Source of the DNA: Halosimplex salinum
GTDB taxonomy: Archaea > Halobacteriota > Halobacteria > Halobacteriales > Haloarculaceae
Reading direction: 5' to 3'
Length of the DNA stretch: 64,000 bases
Assembly (NCBI RefSeq): GCF_003730195.1
Contig: NZ_QWGG01000008.1
Span: forward strand, 1-64,000
Shown: piece after piece, positions 30,765 through 40,242 of the stretch
Layout: every line of letters begins with the position of its first letter
How positions within the stretch are numbered: the stretch's first letter is position 1
Notes under the pieces: generated by a model
Seen by the model: the letters and a program-made list of their open reading frames with translations, nothing else
What the model was told of the DNA's origin: nothing
Databases searched by the model: none
Translations under genes and position numbers: made by a program

Positions 30765-33700
30765 ATGCCAACGAACGGCCTGTACACAGCGACGGAGAAC
30801 GAACTGGGTGCCGTCCAGCGCGCCGCGGGCGAGTGCGACGTGGACCTGGTCGTCCGGTCGGAGAGCGACCTCGACGACGGCGCCGACGTGGACGCGTTCG
30901 TGGACGAGATCGGGGACGCGACGGCAGCGGTCTTCTGGCTCCACGGGGCCGACGAGAGCATGCCGGGCTACGACTACGCGGTCGAATCCCTGACCGAAGC
31001 AGGCGTCCCGCTGGTCGTGAAGTCGACCGGCGACGCCTACGCCGTCGAGGACACGTCGGTCCCGGCGGCCGACCGCGACCGCGTCTACGAGTATCTCGAC
31101 CGCGGGGGGACCAGCAACGTCGCGAACTGTATCCGCTTTCTCGCCGATGAGTACGGCGAGGAGTCCCGCGAGTACGACGACCCTGTCGCCCTGCCAACCG
31201 AAGGGGTCTACCACCCCGACCACCCCGCGGCGTCCTACGAGGAACTCCGTGCGACCCACGACCCCGACGCGCCGACCGTCGCGGTGTGGTTCTACGAGTC
31301 CCACTGGACCCACGAGAACACCCGCTACGTCGACGCGCAGGTCCGCGCCATCGAGCGAGAGGGCGCGAACGCGCTCCCGATATTCTGCAACCCGGCGACC
31401 GAGGACGGCGAGGGCTGGGACGCCGAGCGGGTCACCGACGAGTGGCTCCTCGACGGCGGCGACCCGGTCGTCGACGCCGTGCTCTCCTCGTTCATGTTCT
31501 CGCTCTCGATGGACGAGCGCGGTCGTTCGGCGAGCGGAGCGGGCGAGAGCGCCGAGGACGTGTTCCTCGACCGCCTCGGCGTTCCGGTGATCCAGACGGT
31601 GACGACGATGCGCTCGCGCTCGCGCTACGACGGCAGCGAGACTGGCGTGATGGGCTTCGAACTCGCCCTCTCCGTCGCGCTCCCGGAGTTCGACGGCAAC
31701 GTGATCACCCACCCCATCTCGGGCAAGGAGCGCACCGAGGACGAGGCCGGGATCGGGAGCGCGCCGAAACAGCACTTCCCGATCGACGACCGCGTCGACC
31801 ACGCCGCTCGACTCGCGGTCAACTGGGCCGAACTCCGTCACACCCCGAACGAGGAGAAGCGGGTCGCGGTCGTCCTCCATAACTACCCGCCGAGCGACGA
31901 CGGCATCGGCACCGCGTTCGGCCTCGACTCGCCCGAGAGCACGGTGAACCTGCTCGACGAACTCGCCGCTCGCGGCTACGACCTCGGGGGACAGACGCCC
32001 CGGAGCGGCCAGTCGCTCGTCGAACGGCTCACCGCACAGCTCACCCTCGACGACCGCTGGGTCGCGCCGGAAGACGTCCGCGCGAGCCACGCGAGCGCGG
32101 GCTCGACGGACTCGTCCGTCGGTGTGCGCGATCTGAGCGTCGACACCGTCGCAACGGGCCAGTACCGCGAGTGGTTCGACGCGCTCGACCCGGAGTTCCG
32201 CGAGAACGTCCTCGACGAGTGGGGTGACCCGCCCGAGCGACCGTTCGCCATCCCGGGCGTCGAGTTCGGGAACGTCCTCGTCACCGTCCAGCCCCCGCGC
32301 GGGTTCGGGATGGACCCCTCCAAGGTGTACCACGACTCGGCCCTCCAGCCGCCCCACGACTACGTCGCCTTCTACCGCTGGCTGCGGAACGAGTACGAGA
32401 GTGACGCCGTCGTCCACCTCGGTACCCACGGCAGTCTGGAGTGGCTCCCCGGCAAGACCGTCGGCCTCGACGGCGAGAGCGCGCCCGACCAGCTGATCGA
32501 CGACATCCCGAACGTCTACCCCTACATCGTCAACAACCCCGGCGAGGGCACGCAGGCGAAACGGCGCTCCTACGCGGCCATCGTCGACTACCTGACGCCG
32601 GTGATGGACACCGCCGGCACCTACGACGAACTCGCCGACCTGGAGGAGCTCTCCGACCGCTACCGCGAGGCCGGGATGGAAGACGCCCGCACCGACGACG
32701 GCGAGCACCTCGAAGCCCTGATCCGCGAGGCCGTCGACGAACTCGATCTCGCGGTCGAACTGGGGATTTCCGGTGAAATAGACGAGAGAGCGGCCGTTCG
32801 CGGGCCCGACGAAGCCGGAACCACGCTCGCCGAAGGAGAAGTGAGCGGCGACGACCTGCCCATCGACGCCCTCGTCGAGCGCGTCCACGAGTACCTCACG
32901 GACGTGAAGACCACGCAGATCCGCAAGGGCCTGCACACGATGGGCGAACCGCCCGCGGGCGACCGACTCGTCGAGTACCTCGTCGCGCTCACTCGGCTGG
33001 AGAACCCCGGTGCCCCGAGCCTCCGCGAGAGCGTCGCCGGCGTCCTCGGCGTCGACTACGACGCGATGCGGAACAGCCCGGGCGAATACGACGAGGCGCT
33101 GGGGACGACCTACGCGGGGGCGGCCGACGAAGTGTACGAGACGAGCCGCGACCTCGTCGAGACGCTGGCCGCACACGACTTCGACCTGCCGGCGAGCGAG
33201 GTCGAGGCGGGTCCCGACGACGAGACGACGATGAACCTGATCGTGGTCGACATCGACCCGCTCGGGGACGCACGCGCCCAGTCCGGCGCTCACGACGACC
33301 TGCGCGACGTTCTCGGGTTCGTCTGCGAGGAGGCCGCGCCGCGCGTGCAGGGCGCCGAGGACGAGATCCCACGAACTGCGGACGCGCTCGCCGGCGAGTA
33401 CGTCCCGCCGGGCGGGAGCGGCGCCCCGACTCGCGGCGGCGTCGACCTCCTCCCGACCGCGCGGAACTTCTACACGCTCGACCCGCGGAAGGTGCCCGCG
33501 AAGTCCGCGTGGGAAGTCGGGAGCGAGGTCGCCCACGGCGTCGCCGAACGGCACCGCGACGAAGCCGGCGAGTACCCCGAGGAGGTCGGCGTCGTCGCGT
33601 GGGGAACTCCCACGGTTCGGACCCGCGGCGAGACCATCGCACAGGTGCTCGCGCTGCTGGGCGTCGAACCGGTGTGGACCGACGCCGGGCGCGTCGACGG

Positions 33701-34700
33701 CGTGGAACCGATCCCCCTCGACGAACTCGGGCGGCCGCGCATCGACGTGACGACGCGCGTCTCCGGCCTCTTCCGGGACGCGTTCCCGCAGGCCGCCAGC
33801 GTCGTCCACGACGCCGTCGACGCCGTCGTCGCCCTCGACGAACCGCACGAGCGAAACTACGTCAAGAAGCACGTCGAGGAAGACACGGCGGAGCTGGCAG
33901 CCGAGGGGATGGACGAGAGCGACGCCGAATCCGCGGCGAGACACCGCGTGTTCACGACGCGACCGGGCGGTTACGGCGCCGGGACGAACAAGGCCGTCGA
34001 CGAGGGCAACTGGGACGACCGCTCGGATCTCGCGGACGTGTACGTCCAGTGGGGCGGCTACGCGCTCGGCTCCCGCGGGAAGACGACCGAGGCACACGCG
34101 TCGTTCGAGCGCCGCCTCGGCACCGTCGAGGCGACCGTCAAGATCGAGGACACGGCCGAACAGGACGAGTTCGACTCCTCGGACTGGTACGCGTTCCACG
34201 GCGGGTTCATCACTGCGGTCACGGAGGCCGCCGGCGAGGAGCCCGCGTCCTACGTGGGCGACTCCTCGGACCCCGACGACGTCGACGTGTACACCAACGA
34301 GGAGAAGGTGCGGAAGGCGATGCGCGCCCGCGTCCTCAACCCGGACTGGCTCGATTCGATGGCGGAACACGACTACAAGGGCGCCGGCGACCTCTCGTCG
34401 ACGGTCGACGTGGTGCTTGGCTGGGACGCCACGACGGGCGTCGTCAGCGACGCGCTCTGGGCGTCCGTCGCCGAGCGCTACGCGTTCGACGAGGAGCGTC
34501 AGGACTGGCTCCGGGACGTGAACCCGTGGGCGCTCGACTCGATCACGGACACGCTCCTCGAAGCGATCGACCGCGGCCTCTGGGACGCCGACGACGAGAC
34601 GCGCGACCGACTCCGCGACCTGCACCTCGAAGTCGACGGCGACCTCGAAGCGCGTTCGGGGAGCGCAGGCCCGAAGGAGGTGCCGAGCGATGACGACTGA
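30765..34700 (+). CDS. cobN: cobaltochelatase large subunit CobN
   Basis: This 1311-residue protein has the CobN/BchH/ChlH layout: an N-terminal domain, FWLHGADESMPGYDYA, then the central segments NPATEDGEGWDAERVTDEWL, VMGFELALSVALPEF, VVLHNYPPSDDGIGTAFGLD and WGDPPERPFAIPGVEFGNVL. DAVVHLGTHGSLEWLPGKTV is the classical CobN signature. The C-terminal part includes ETIAQVLALLGVEPVWTDAG, YVQWGGYALGSRGK, DWYAFHGGFITAV and MRARVLNPDWLDSMAEHDYK. CobN binds the tetrapyrrole and receives cobalt with ATP-driven partner subunits. Length is normal. It ends 11 nt inside the start of cbiC. Confidence 0.93.
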   Translation: MPTNGLYTATENELGAVQRAAGECDVDLVVRSESDLDDGADVDAFVDEIGDATAAVFWLHGADESMPGYDYAVESLTEAGVPLVVKSTGDAYAVEDTSVPAADRDRVYEYLDRGGTSNVANCIRFLADEYGEESREYDDPVALPTEGVYHPDHPAASYEELRATHDPDAPTVAVWFYESHWTHENTRYVDAQVRAIEREGANALPIFCNPATEDGEGWDAERVTDEWLLDGGDPVVDAVLSSFMFSLSMDERGRSASGAGESAEDVFLDRLGVPVIQTVTTMRSRSRYDGSETGVMGFELALSVALPEFDGNVITHPISGKERTEDEAGIGSAPKQHFPIDDRVDHAARLAVNWAELRHTPNEEKRVAVVLHNYPPSDDGIGTAFGLDSPESTVNLLDELAARGYDLGGQTPRSGQSLVERLTAQLTLDDRWVAPEDVRASHASAGSTDSSVGVRDLSVDTVATGQYREWFDALDPEFRENVLDEWGDPPERPFAIPGVEFGNVLVTVQPPRGFGMDPSKVYHDSALQPPHDYVAFYRWLRNEYESDAVVHLGTHGSLEWLPGKTVGLDGESAPDQLIDDIPNVYPYIVNNPGEGTQAKRRSYAAIVDYLTPVMDTAGTYDELADLEELSDRYREAGMEDARTDDGEHLEALIREAVDELDLAVELGISGEIDERAAVRGPDEAGTTLAEGEVSGDDLPIDALVERVHEYLTDVKTTQIRKGLHTMGEPPAGDRLVEYLVALTRLENPGAPSLRESVAGVLGVDYDAMRNSPGEYDEALGTTYAGAADEVYETSRDLVETLAAHDFDLPASEVEAGPDDETTMNLIVVDIDPLGDARAQSGAHDDLRDVLGFVCEEAAPRVQGAEDEIPRTADALAGEYVPPGGSGAPTRGGVDLLPTARNFYTLDPRKVPAKSAWEVGSEVAHGVAERHRDEAGEYPEEVGVVAWGTPTVRTRGETIAQVLALLGVEPVWTDAGRVDGVEPIPLDELGRPRIDVTTRVSGLFRDAFPQAASVVHDAVDAVVALDEPHERNYVKKHVEEDTAELAAEGMDESDAESAARHRVFTTRPGGYGAGTNKAVDEGNWDDRSDLADVYVQWGGYALGSRGKTTEAHASFERRLGTVEATVKIEDTAEQDEFDSSDWYAFHGGFITAVTEAAGEEPASYVGDSSDPDDVDVYTNEEKVRKAMRARVLNPDWLDSMAEHDYKGAGDLSSTVDVVLGWDATTGVVSDALWASVAERYAFDEERQDWLRDVNPWALDSITDTLLEAIDRGLWDADDETRDRLRDLHLEVDGDLEARSGSAGPKEVPSDDD

Positions 34701-35409
34701 CGGCGAAGGGACGGCCGCTGCCACCGCAGACGCCGTCGACGAGTACGCCGACCTCGGCGCCACCACCGAGGACGCCATGGACATCGCCGAGACGAGCATG
34801 GACCGCGTGCGCGAACTCGTCCCGGACGAGACGCTCGCCGACCGGGTCCGCCAGAAGTCCGTCCACGCGACCGCCGACCCGGAGTTCCAGCACCTCGTGC
34901 GCTTCACCGGCGAGTCCGCGGACGAACCGGTCGTCGCCGGCGCGCGGGCGGTCCGAGACGAACGACCGATCGTCTGCGACATCACGATGGTGAAAGCCGG
35001 GATCACCGGCCGCGGTCACGACTGTCCCGTCAGGAAGGCTATCGGGAACGGGTCGGAACTGGCCGCGGAGACCGGGATGACCCGGACGGCGGCGTCCGTG
35101 CTCGAACTCGACCGGGAGGGCGTCTACGACGGCGCACTCGCCGTGGTCGGGAACGCGCCGACGGCGGCGCTCGCGCTCGCCGACTGCATCGAGGACGGGA
35201 CGCGACCGGCCGTCGTCGTCGCCACGCCGGTCGGGTTCGTCAAAGCCGCCGAGAGCCGGGACCGACTCCGTGAGGTCGCGGACGCCCACGGCGTCCCCGC
35301 CATCACCAACGTCGGCCGCCGCGGCGGGAGCGGCCTCGCCGCCGGCCTGACGAACGAACTCGTCCACGTCGCCAGCGACGCGCGAGACGGGGCTGTCGAC
35401 CTCGACTGA
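34690..35409 (+). CDS. cbiC: cobalt-precorrin-8 methylmutase CbiC
   Basis: This 239-residue protein has the CbiC/CobH pattern: EDAMDIAETSMDRVRELVPD, KSVHATADPEFQHLVRF with the catalytic His, VCDITMVKAGITGRGHDCPV and VVGNAPTAALALADCI, ending with TPVGFVKAAESRD and an ITNVGRRGGSGLAA loop. It moves the C11 methyl to C12 to give cobyrinate-series product. A 20-residue acidic lead precedes the core. It overlaps cobN by 11 nt, so it is co-transcribed. Confidence 0.9.
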   Translation: MTTDGEGTAAATADAVDEYADLGATTEDAMDIAETSMDRVRELVPDETLADRVRQKSVHATADPEFQHLVRFTGESADEPVVAGARAVRDERPIVCDITMVKAGITGRGHDCPVRKAIGNGSELAAETGMTRTAASVLELDREGVYDGALAVVGNAPTAALALADCIEDGTRPAVVVATPVGFVKAAESRDRLREVADAHGVPAITNVGRRGGSGLAAGLTNELVHVASDARDGAVDLD

Positions 35410-35599
35410 CCCGGCGGCCCCGCTTGACCCGGCGGCCCCGACTGTCGAGCCGTCGGATGCAGGGGTGACCGCGCATCCGGGAATGGACCGATTCGGCCGC
35501 TCTGACCGACTCACTGCGCCTTTCGCGCTGACTCTCTGGACCGCCGACCGGACCCACCACAACTTATTTGGAAGTCGCTCTCGACGAATAACACAAGCC

Positions 35600-35609
35600 A
35601 AATTGGTGT
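35600..35609 (-). promoter_or_regulatory. ACACCAATTT box upstream of the second cbiX-like gene
   Basis: This exact decamer on the minus strand matches that facing cbiT at 19149-19158 and nearly that facing the regulator at 19096-19105. It lies 32-41 nt upstream of the ATG at 35642. In this copy it is on the strand opposite the downstream gene. Confidence 0.45.
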
Positions 35610-35641
35610 AGTTAAACTATGATTGAATTAACGGGGCGGAC

Positions 35642-36433
35642 ATGACGACGGAGACGGTCCTGCTCGTCGGTCGCGAGCGGCGAAACGGGCGCGCGGTGTT
35701 ACGGACCCACGCCGAGCGGCTCCGCGAGCGGGGACTCGCGGACCGGGTCGCCGTCGCGACCTACGAGCGCGACCCGGCGATCGAGCTGTCCGAGCAGTTC
35801 GCGGAGATGACGGCCGACACGGTGTACGCCGTTCCGATGTGTGCCGCCCACTCGCACGAGACGACGGAGGCGGTCCCGAGCGCGCTCGCGTCCCTAACCG
35901 GTGGCGTTCGGTACTGTGACCCCGTGGGCGCGAGCCCGGCGGTCACCGACGTCATCGAGGAACGCGGCGCGGACCTCGTGGCGGGGGACGAGGACGTATC
36001 GCTCGTGCTGGTCGGGTTCGGGAGCAGTTCGAAACCGTACCACCGACGGACGGTCGACTATCACGCGACTCGCCTCCGCGAGCGGACCGACTACGGCGAG
36101 GTCGTCACCTGCTATCTCCTGCAGAATCCGGCGGTGGAATGCGTCAGGTACAACGTCTCCAACGACTCGGCCGTCGCCGTCCCGCTCTTCCTGACGCGGA
36201 CCGAAGCCACCGAGGAACGGGTGCCCGCGGAGCTCGAACTCGACCGCGGCGGGATGGCGTACGCCGACCCCTTCGGCACGCACCCGCGAGTCACCGACGC
36301 CGTGTCCGCCGAGGTAGAGAAACAGCGCGCACTCGCGTCGGCGGGCGGCGCGGGGTCCGTTTCCGTCGACGCGACTCCGGGCGGGCCCCCTCGGCCCGTC
36401 GCGACGGACGGCGACGGCGGCCGGCGTCGCTGA
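35642..36433 (+). CDS. CbiX-like protein with degenerate metal site
   Basis: This 263-residue protein has two CbiX-fold halves: TVLLVGRERRNGRAVLRTH and VSLVLVGFGSSSKPYHRRTV. In both, the GHG catalytic histidine of CbiX is replaced (GRE, GFG); only the second-site His in VPMCAAHSHETTEAVP remains. Other marks are YVEVVTCYLLQNPAVE-like VVTCYLLQNPAVECVRYNV and a Gly/Pro/Asp-rich tail. It may hold or deliver cobalt rather than insert it, or act as a pathway regulator; both are inference. It stands alone behind its own promoter with the ACACCAA box. Confidence 0.7.
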   Translation: MTTETVLLVGRERRNGRAVLRTHAERLRERGLADRVAVATYERDPAIELSEQFAEMTADTVYAVPMCAAHSHETTEAVPSALASLTGGVRYCDPVGASPAVTDVIEERGADLVAGDEDVSLVLVGFGSSSKPYHRRTVDYHATRLRERTDYGEVVTCYLLQNPAVECVRYNVSNDSAVAVPLFLTRTEATEERVPAELELDRGGMAYADPFGTHPRVTDAVSAEVEKQRALASAGGAGSVSVDATPGGPPRPVATDGDGGRRR

Positions 36434-36496
36434 TCGGTCGCGCTCCGTACTCGCTGGACCAGTGCGCTTTACCGGCAGCAGCCCCCGGACTACTCC

Positions 36497-37645
36497 ATGC
36501 GAAACTACACCATCGCGAATGTCTGGGGGATCCCTATCAGGATCAGCGTCTCTCTGCTGGTCTTCCTCCCCATCCTCGCCTGGATCATCGGGAGCGGGAC
36601 GCAGATCGACGTCTACGCGGGCATCGTCGACACGTTCGCTCCGAACCCGGTCGACGTGTCGGTCCTGCGAGACGGGTCGACGCCGTGGATCGTCGGGGCC
36701 AGTGCCGCGCTCGGACTGTTCGTCAGCGTCGGCATCCACGAACTCGGCCACGCGTGGGCGGCCAGGCGGTACGGTATCGGCACCGAGTCGATCACGCTCT
36801 GGCTCCTCGGCGGGATCGCCGCGCCCGAGTCGATGCCCCGGGAGTGGAACCGGGAGTTCTGGATCGCCATCGCCGGGCCGATCACGAGCGTCCTCACCGG
36901 CGTCGCCTGCTATCTGGTCGTGCTCGCGCTCCCGGCCTCGACGCCCGTCCTCACCTTCGTCTTCGGCTGGCTCGTCGTCACGAACGTCATCCTCGCGGTG
37001 TTCAACCTGCTCCCCGCCTTCCCGATGGACGGCGGCCGGATCCTGCGCGCGCTCCTCGCCCGCTCGCAGCCCTACGAGGTCGCGACCCGCTCGGCCGCTC
37101 GCTTCGGCACCGCCTTCGCGCTCCTGTTCGCCGTCGTCGGCGTCCTCAACTTCGCGCCGATGCTGATCCTCCTCTCGCTGTTCATCTACGGCGCGGCCTC
37201 CTCGGAGTCCCGGAGCGTCGCGCTCCAGGGTCTGCTGGCCGGTCTCACGGTGGACGACGTCGCGACTCTCGACCTGGACCCGGTCGACGCCGACGCCTCG
37301 GTCGCCGAGTTCACCGACCGGATGGTCCGGGACCGCCGGACCGTCTACCCGGTGACCGACGCCGGCGAGTTCGTCGGCGTCGTCACGCTCGACGCGATGC
37401 GCCGGTCGAACGCGGACGAGCACGACACGACGTCGGTCCGGGAGATCATGGTCGGTGATCTGCCCACGATCGCCCTCGACACGGACGCCTTCGAAGGGTT
37501 CGCCCAGTTGAGCCAGCACCCCTCGGGCTACGCGCTCGTCGAGCGCGACGGCGAGGTGGTCGGCGTCGTCACGGTGGACGATTTCTCGCAGGTCCTTCGG
37601 TTCCGCCGCGAGGGCGTCGGCGTCGCCCCGAGAGAGGCGCTCTGA
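36497..37645 (+). CDS. site-2 protease-like zinc metallopeptidase with CBS pair (M50)
   Basis: This 382-residue protein has six-plus TM segments in its first ~235 residues with HELGHAW (His81, Glu82, His85) and the second zinc-site loop NLLPAFPMDGGRIL (Asp178). The C-terminal ~130 residues hold two CBS motifs (VDDVATLDLDPVDADASVAE; VREIMVGDLPTIALDTDAFE), which usually sense adenine nucleotides. S2P enzymes cleave TM segments of anti-sigma factors, receptors or regulators. The target is not apparent. Length is normal for haloarchaeal S2P-CBS proteins. Confidence 0.9.
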   Translation: MRNYTIANVWGIPIRISVSLLVFLPILAWIIGSGTQIDVYAGIVDTFAPNPVDVSVLRDGSTPWIVGASAALGLFVSVGIHELGHAWAARRYGIGTESITLWLLGGIAAPESMPREWNREFWIAIAGPITSVLTGVACYLVVLALPASTPVLTFVFGWLVVTNVILAVFNLLPAFPMDGGRILRALLARSQPYEVATRSAARFGTAFALLFAVVGVLNFAPMLILLSLFIYGAASSESRSVALQGLLAGLTVDDVATLDLDPVDADASVAEFTDRMVRDRRTVYPVTDAGEFVGVVTLDAMRRSNADEHDTTSVREIMVGDLPTIALDTDAFEGFAQLSQHPSGYALVERDGEVVGVVTVDDFSQVLRFRREGVGVAPREAL

Positions 37646-37734
37646 CGGGTTCCCCTCCCGGTTCACGGCAGCGACCCGGACGGTAGTCGGGTGGCTATTT
37701 ACGGACGTTTTCCCAACGGACGGACGTTCTACCG

Positions 37735-39123
37735 ATGACCGACCGCTGGCTCTACTCCTGGGCGCTCGGGTCCGTCTCGTTCGGCGGGGCGTCGCTCCTC
37801 GTCCCGCTCTATCTCGTCCAGCTCGGGGCCTCGCCGCTCCAGTTGGGCTACCTCGCGGCGTCGGCGGCGCTCGTCGGCGCCCCCGGCGCGGTCCTGTTCG
37901 GCCGCCTCGCCAACAGAGTCAGCCACCGCCGGTCGCTCGTCCTGGTGACGCTGGCGACCGTCGCGCTCGCGCTGGCCGCGATCCCGCTCTCGACGAACGT
38001 CACGGTCGTCATCGCCGCCAACGCGGCCCTCTGGCTGGTCGTGGCGTCCGTCGCGCCGGTCCTGACCATGCTCGTCGTCGACGACGCCCCGGAGTCGGCG
38101 TGGAGCGAACGCATCGGGCTCCTGAACAAGTACCAGGGGTACGGCTGGGCCGGCGGCCTCGTCCTCGGTACCGTGTGGCCGCTCGTCGGCGTCCGACTCG
38201 TCGGCGCGGCGTCGGCCACGCGCGCCCTGTTCTGGGTGCTCGCGGCCTGTGCGGGAGCGAGCGTCCTCGGCGCCGTCAGGTCGCTCCCCGACCCCGCTCC
38301 CGGCGAGCACGTCACGAGCGAGCGCGAGGTCCGCCGGATCGCGCGCCTCGTCTCGGGGTCGCGCCGGGGGATCAAGGGCGCTACGTTCGCGTTCTCCCCC
38401 AACCGGCTGTACTGGACGACGCGCGAGTTCTCGCCGCGGGCGGTGCTCGCACGACTCGACACGGCGCTCGCGACGTACCTGATCGCGGCCGTGCTCTTCT
38501 TCACCGGGTTCGCGGCGTTCTGGGCACCGCTCCCGCTCTTCCTCACGGACGCCGGGTTCGACTCCGGTCGGGTGTTCGGCCTGTATCTGGTCTCCAGTCT
38601 CGCCTCGGCCGTCCTCTACGAGGGCGCGGGGCGGGTCGCGTCGCGCTCCGACGTGCGACTGCTCCAGTCCGGCGCGCTCGTGGTCCGGGGCGTCCTCTTT
38701 CCGATGGTCGCGCTCGTCACCGGGTTCGGTGCGCTGTCGGTCGGACTCGTCGCCGTCGGTGTCGTCCTCTCGATGATCGGGCTGACGTGGGCAGTCATCG
38801 CCGTCGTCGGGACGGCCATCGTCACGCGACTCGCACCCCCGACCGTCCGCGGCGAGGTCCTCGGCATCCACACCGCGCTGGGCGCGGTCGCCGGCGGCGT
38901 CGGCGGCGTGCTCGGCGGCTGGACCGCGACGTTCGGCTACGCGACGGCGTTCGCCCTCGCGGGCGGACTCGTCCTCCTCGGTGCCGGACTCGTCCTGTCG
39001 CTCGGGGCGCTCTCGGGCGGCGCTCGCGCGGTCGAACCGGGGGCGGACGCGGGGCCGGACGCCGTCGAGAGCAGGCTCTCACCGACGACGGCGACCGACG
39101 GAGACGGTCCCCGGACGGACTGA
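37735..39123 (+). CDS. MFS transporter
   Basis: This 462-residue protein has about twelve hydrophobic segments. The intracellular loop after TM2 (FGRLANRVSHRRSLVL) and the charged mid-loop (REVRRIARLVSGSRRGIKGA) are typical of the major facilitator superfamily. A 30-residue polar tail follows the last TM. No substrate marker is recognisable. It lies 89 bp after the S2P gene, possibly under its own promoter (TATTTACGG near 37695). Confidence 0.8.
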   Translation: MTDRWLYSWALGSVSFGGASLLVPLYLVQLGASPLQLGYLAASAALVGAPGAVLFGRLANRVSHRRSLVLVTLATVALALAAIPLSTNVTVVIAANAALWLVVASVAPVLTMLVVDDAPESAWSERIGLLNKYQGYGWAGGLVLGTVWPLVGVRLVGAASATRALFWVLAACAGASVLGAVRSLPDPAPGEHVTSEREVRRIARLVSGSRRGIKGATFAFSPNRLYWTTREFSPRAVLARLDTALATYLIAAVLFFTGFAAFWAPLPLFLTDAGFDSGRVFGLYLVSSLASAVLYEGAGRVASRSDVRLLQSGALVVRGVLFPMVALVTGFGALSVGLVAVGVVLSMIGLTWAVIAVVGTAIVTRLAPPTVRGEVLGIHTALGAVAGGVGGVLGGWTATFGYATAFALAGGLVLLGAGLVLSLGALSGGARAVEPGADAGPDAVESRLSPTTATDGDGPRTD

Positions 39124-39312
39124 GCCGGCCCGGGGCCGTGTGACTCCCGGAGCGCGATTCCGAACGGTCTCAGCGCACTGCGAGCCGGAATCGCACTCGT
39201 CGAGACCGCCCTGTCCGGGGTCGTCCCCTTCGGACCGTCGGTCCGTCGCGACCTCGACGACAGACCGTTCGGATCGCAAACAATAACTACATGTAAACCG
39301 ATTGTAACTCGT

Positions 39313-39642
39313 ATGGGACTGATCGACTTCACCATCGGAAAGCCGACGTCGGATCGAACCGACCCCGCCGAGAGCGACGACGCCGAGCCGTCGACCGTCG
39401 AGGTCGAACCCGAACCCGAACCCGCGGCCGAACCGGAGCCCGAACCCGATCGAGCGGCCGAGCCGGGCGGGCGTCTCCGTCGGGCCGCTCGCCTCACCGG
39501 GTTCCTCGCAGTCGGCGTGGTCGGCCTCCTCACCGTTCGGAAACTCCGGAGCAGGCGAGCGGAGACCGGTCGTGACGACGACCCGATGGAGAGTCGCTTC
39601 GACGACGCTGCCGAGAGTAGTATCGACGAACCGACCGAGTAG
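39313..39642 (+). CDS. small acidic protein with one TM helix
   Basis: This 109-residue protein has an acidic E-P repeat run (EPEPEPAAEPEPEPDRAAEP, residues about 36-55), then a basic segment and one TM helix (LTGFLAVGVVGLLTVRKL), with an acidic C-terminus. The PE-rich stretch could be a spacer. No family is recognisable. Upstream, TACATGTAAACCG is an AT-rich promoter candidate. Confidence 0.65.
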   Translation: MGLIDFTIGKPTSDRTDPAESDDAEPSTVEVEPEPEPAAEPEPEPDRAAEPGGRLRRAARLTGFLAVGVVGLLTVRKLRSRRAETGRDDDPMESRFDDAAESSIDEPTE

Positions 39643-39706
39643 CGGTCGCGAGCCGCGACGCCCCGGAGAAAGCGGTTCCGCCCTTTCTGGCGGACGAATC
39701 GCCAGT

Positions 39707-39946
39707 CTACTCCTCGACGCTGCCGAGTCCCGACATCGGGGTCGCGCCGGCGACGATGGCGCCCGTCGCCAGGATCGCGGCCGACAGTACGATGAAGTCG
39801 CCCTCGAGCGAGCCGTACCCCGCGAGTCCAGCGCCGGCCTGCACGATGAACACCGTCACGAAGAAGCTGAGGATGGCGAACACGAGCAGGACGACCGACG
39901 CGACGATACTACTGAGTAGCGCACCGAACGAATCGAGGATTCCCAT
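39707..39946 (-). CDS. small membrane protein, two TM helices (79 aa)
   Basis: This 79-residue protein has MGILDSFGALLSSIVASVVL and continues in a long hydrophobic stretch, then a short loop (GYGSLEGD) and a second TM (FIVLSAAILATGAIVAGATP). No catalytic motifs are present. The start at 39946 is chosen because codons upstream are low quality. Convergent with the preceding gene. Function unknown. Confidence 0.65.
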   Translation of the reverse strand: MGILDSFGALLSSIVASVVLLVFAILSFFVTVFIVQAGAGLAGYGSLEGDFIVLSAAILATGAIVAGATPMSGLGSVEE

Positions 39947-40242
39947 GAGTCTGATGCCTCGATCAGTTCCACCGCGGGCTACCGGAAAAGACCCCGTGGT
40001 ACTGTCGGGCCTGTGACTAAAGGATGGGGCCACCGCAAAGAGACCATTTCGTCTGTTCCCGGAAAACTGAAAATTGATTGGTATATGGGGTAGTAGACGA
40101 CACGGCCGCCCGGATCGTCCTCGACCGATCTGGACGTCGTCGTGCTCCCGGAAGCGCGGGACGCGTTCGTCGAGTCCGTCTCGGCCCGCTGACCTCGTCC
40201 ACATCCCAACGTACTTTGCCCTCACAGCGGTCGGTACGACCG

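Noticed and set aside
30738-35006. Very long open frame antisense to cobN and cbiC (about 1400 codons).
   Set aside because: It is a mirror effect of high GC3 codons on the opposite strand; it encodes Arg/Val-rich protein without domains, while the sense strand has clear CobN motifs.
35894-37666. Long antisense frame over the CbiX-like and S2P genes.
   Set aside because: It spans two well-supported genes and has the charged Glu/Asp/Arg repeats typical of GC-rich shadows.
40078-40242. Upstream extension of the aminotransferase.
   Set aside because: The added 55 residues are Arg-rich and the aminotransferase fold begins after the ATG at 40243; the leader may hold a short gene remnant only.
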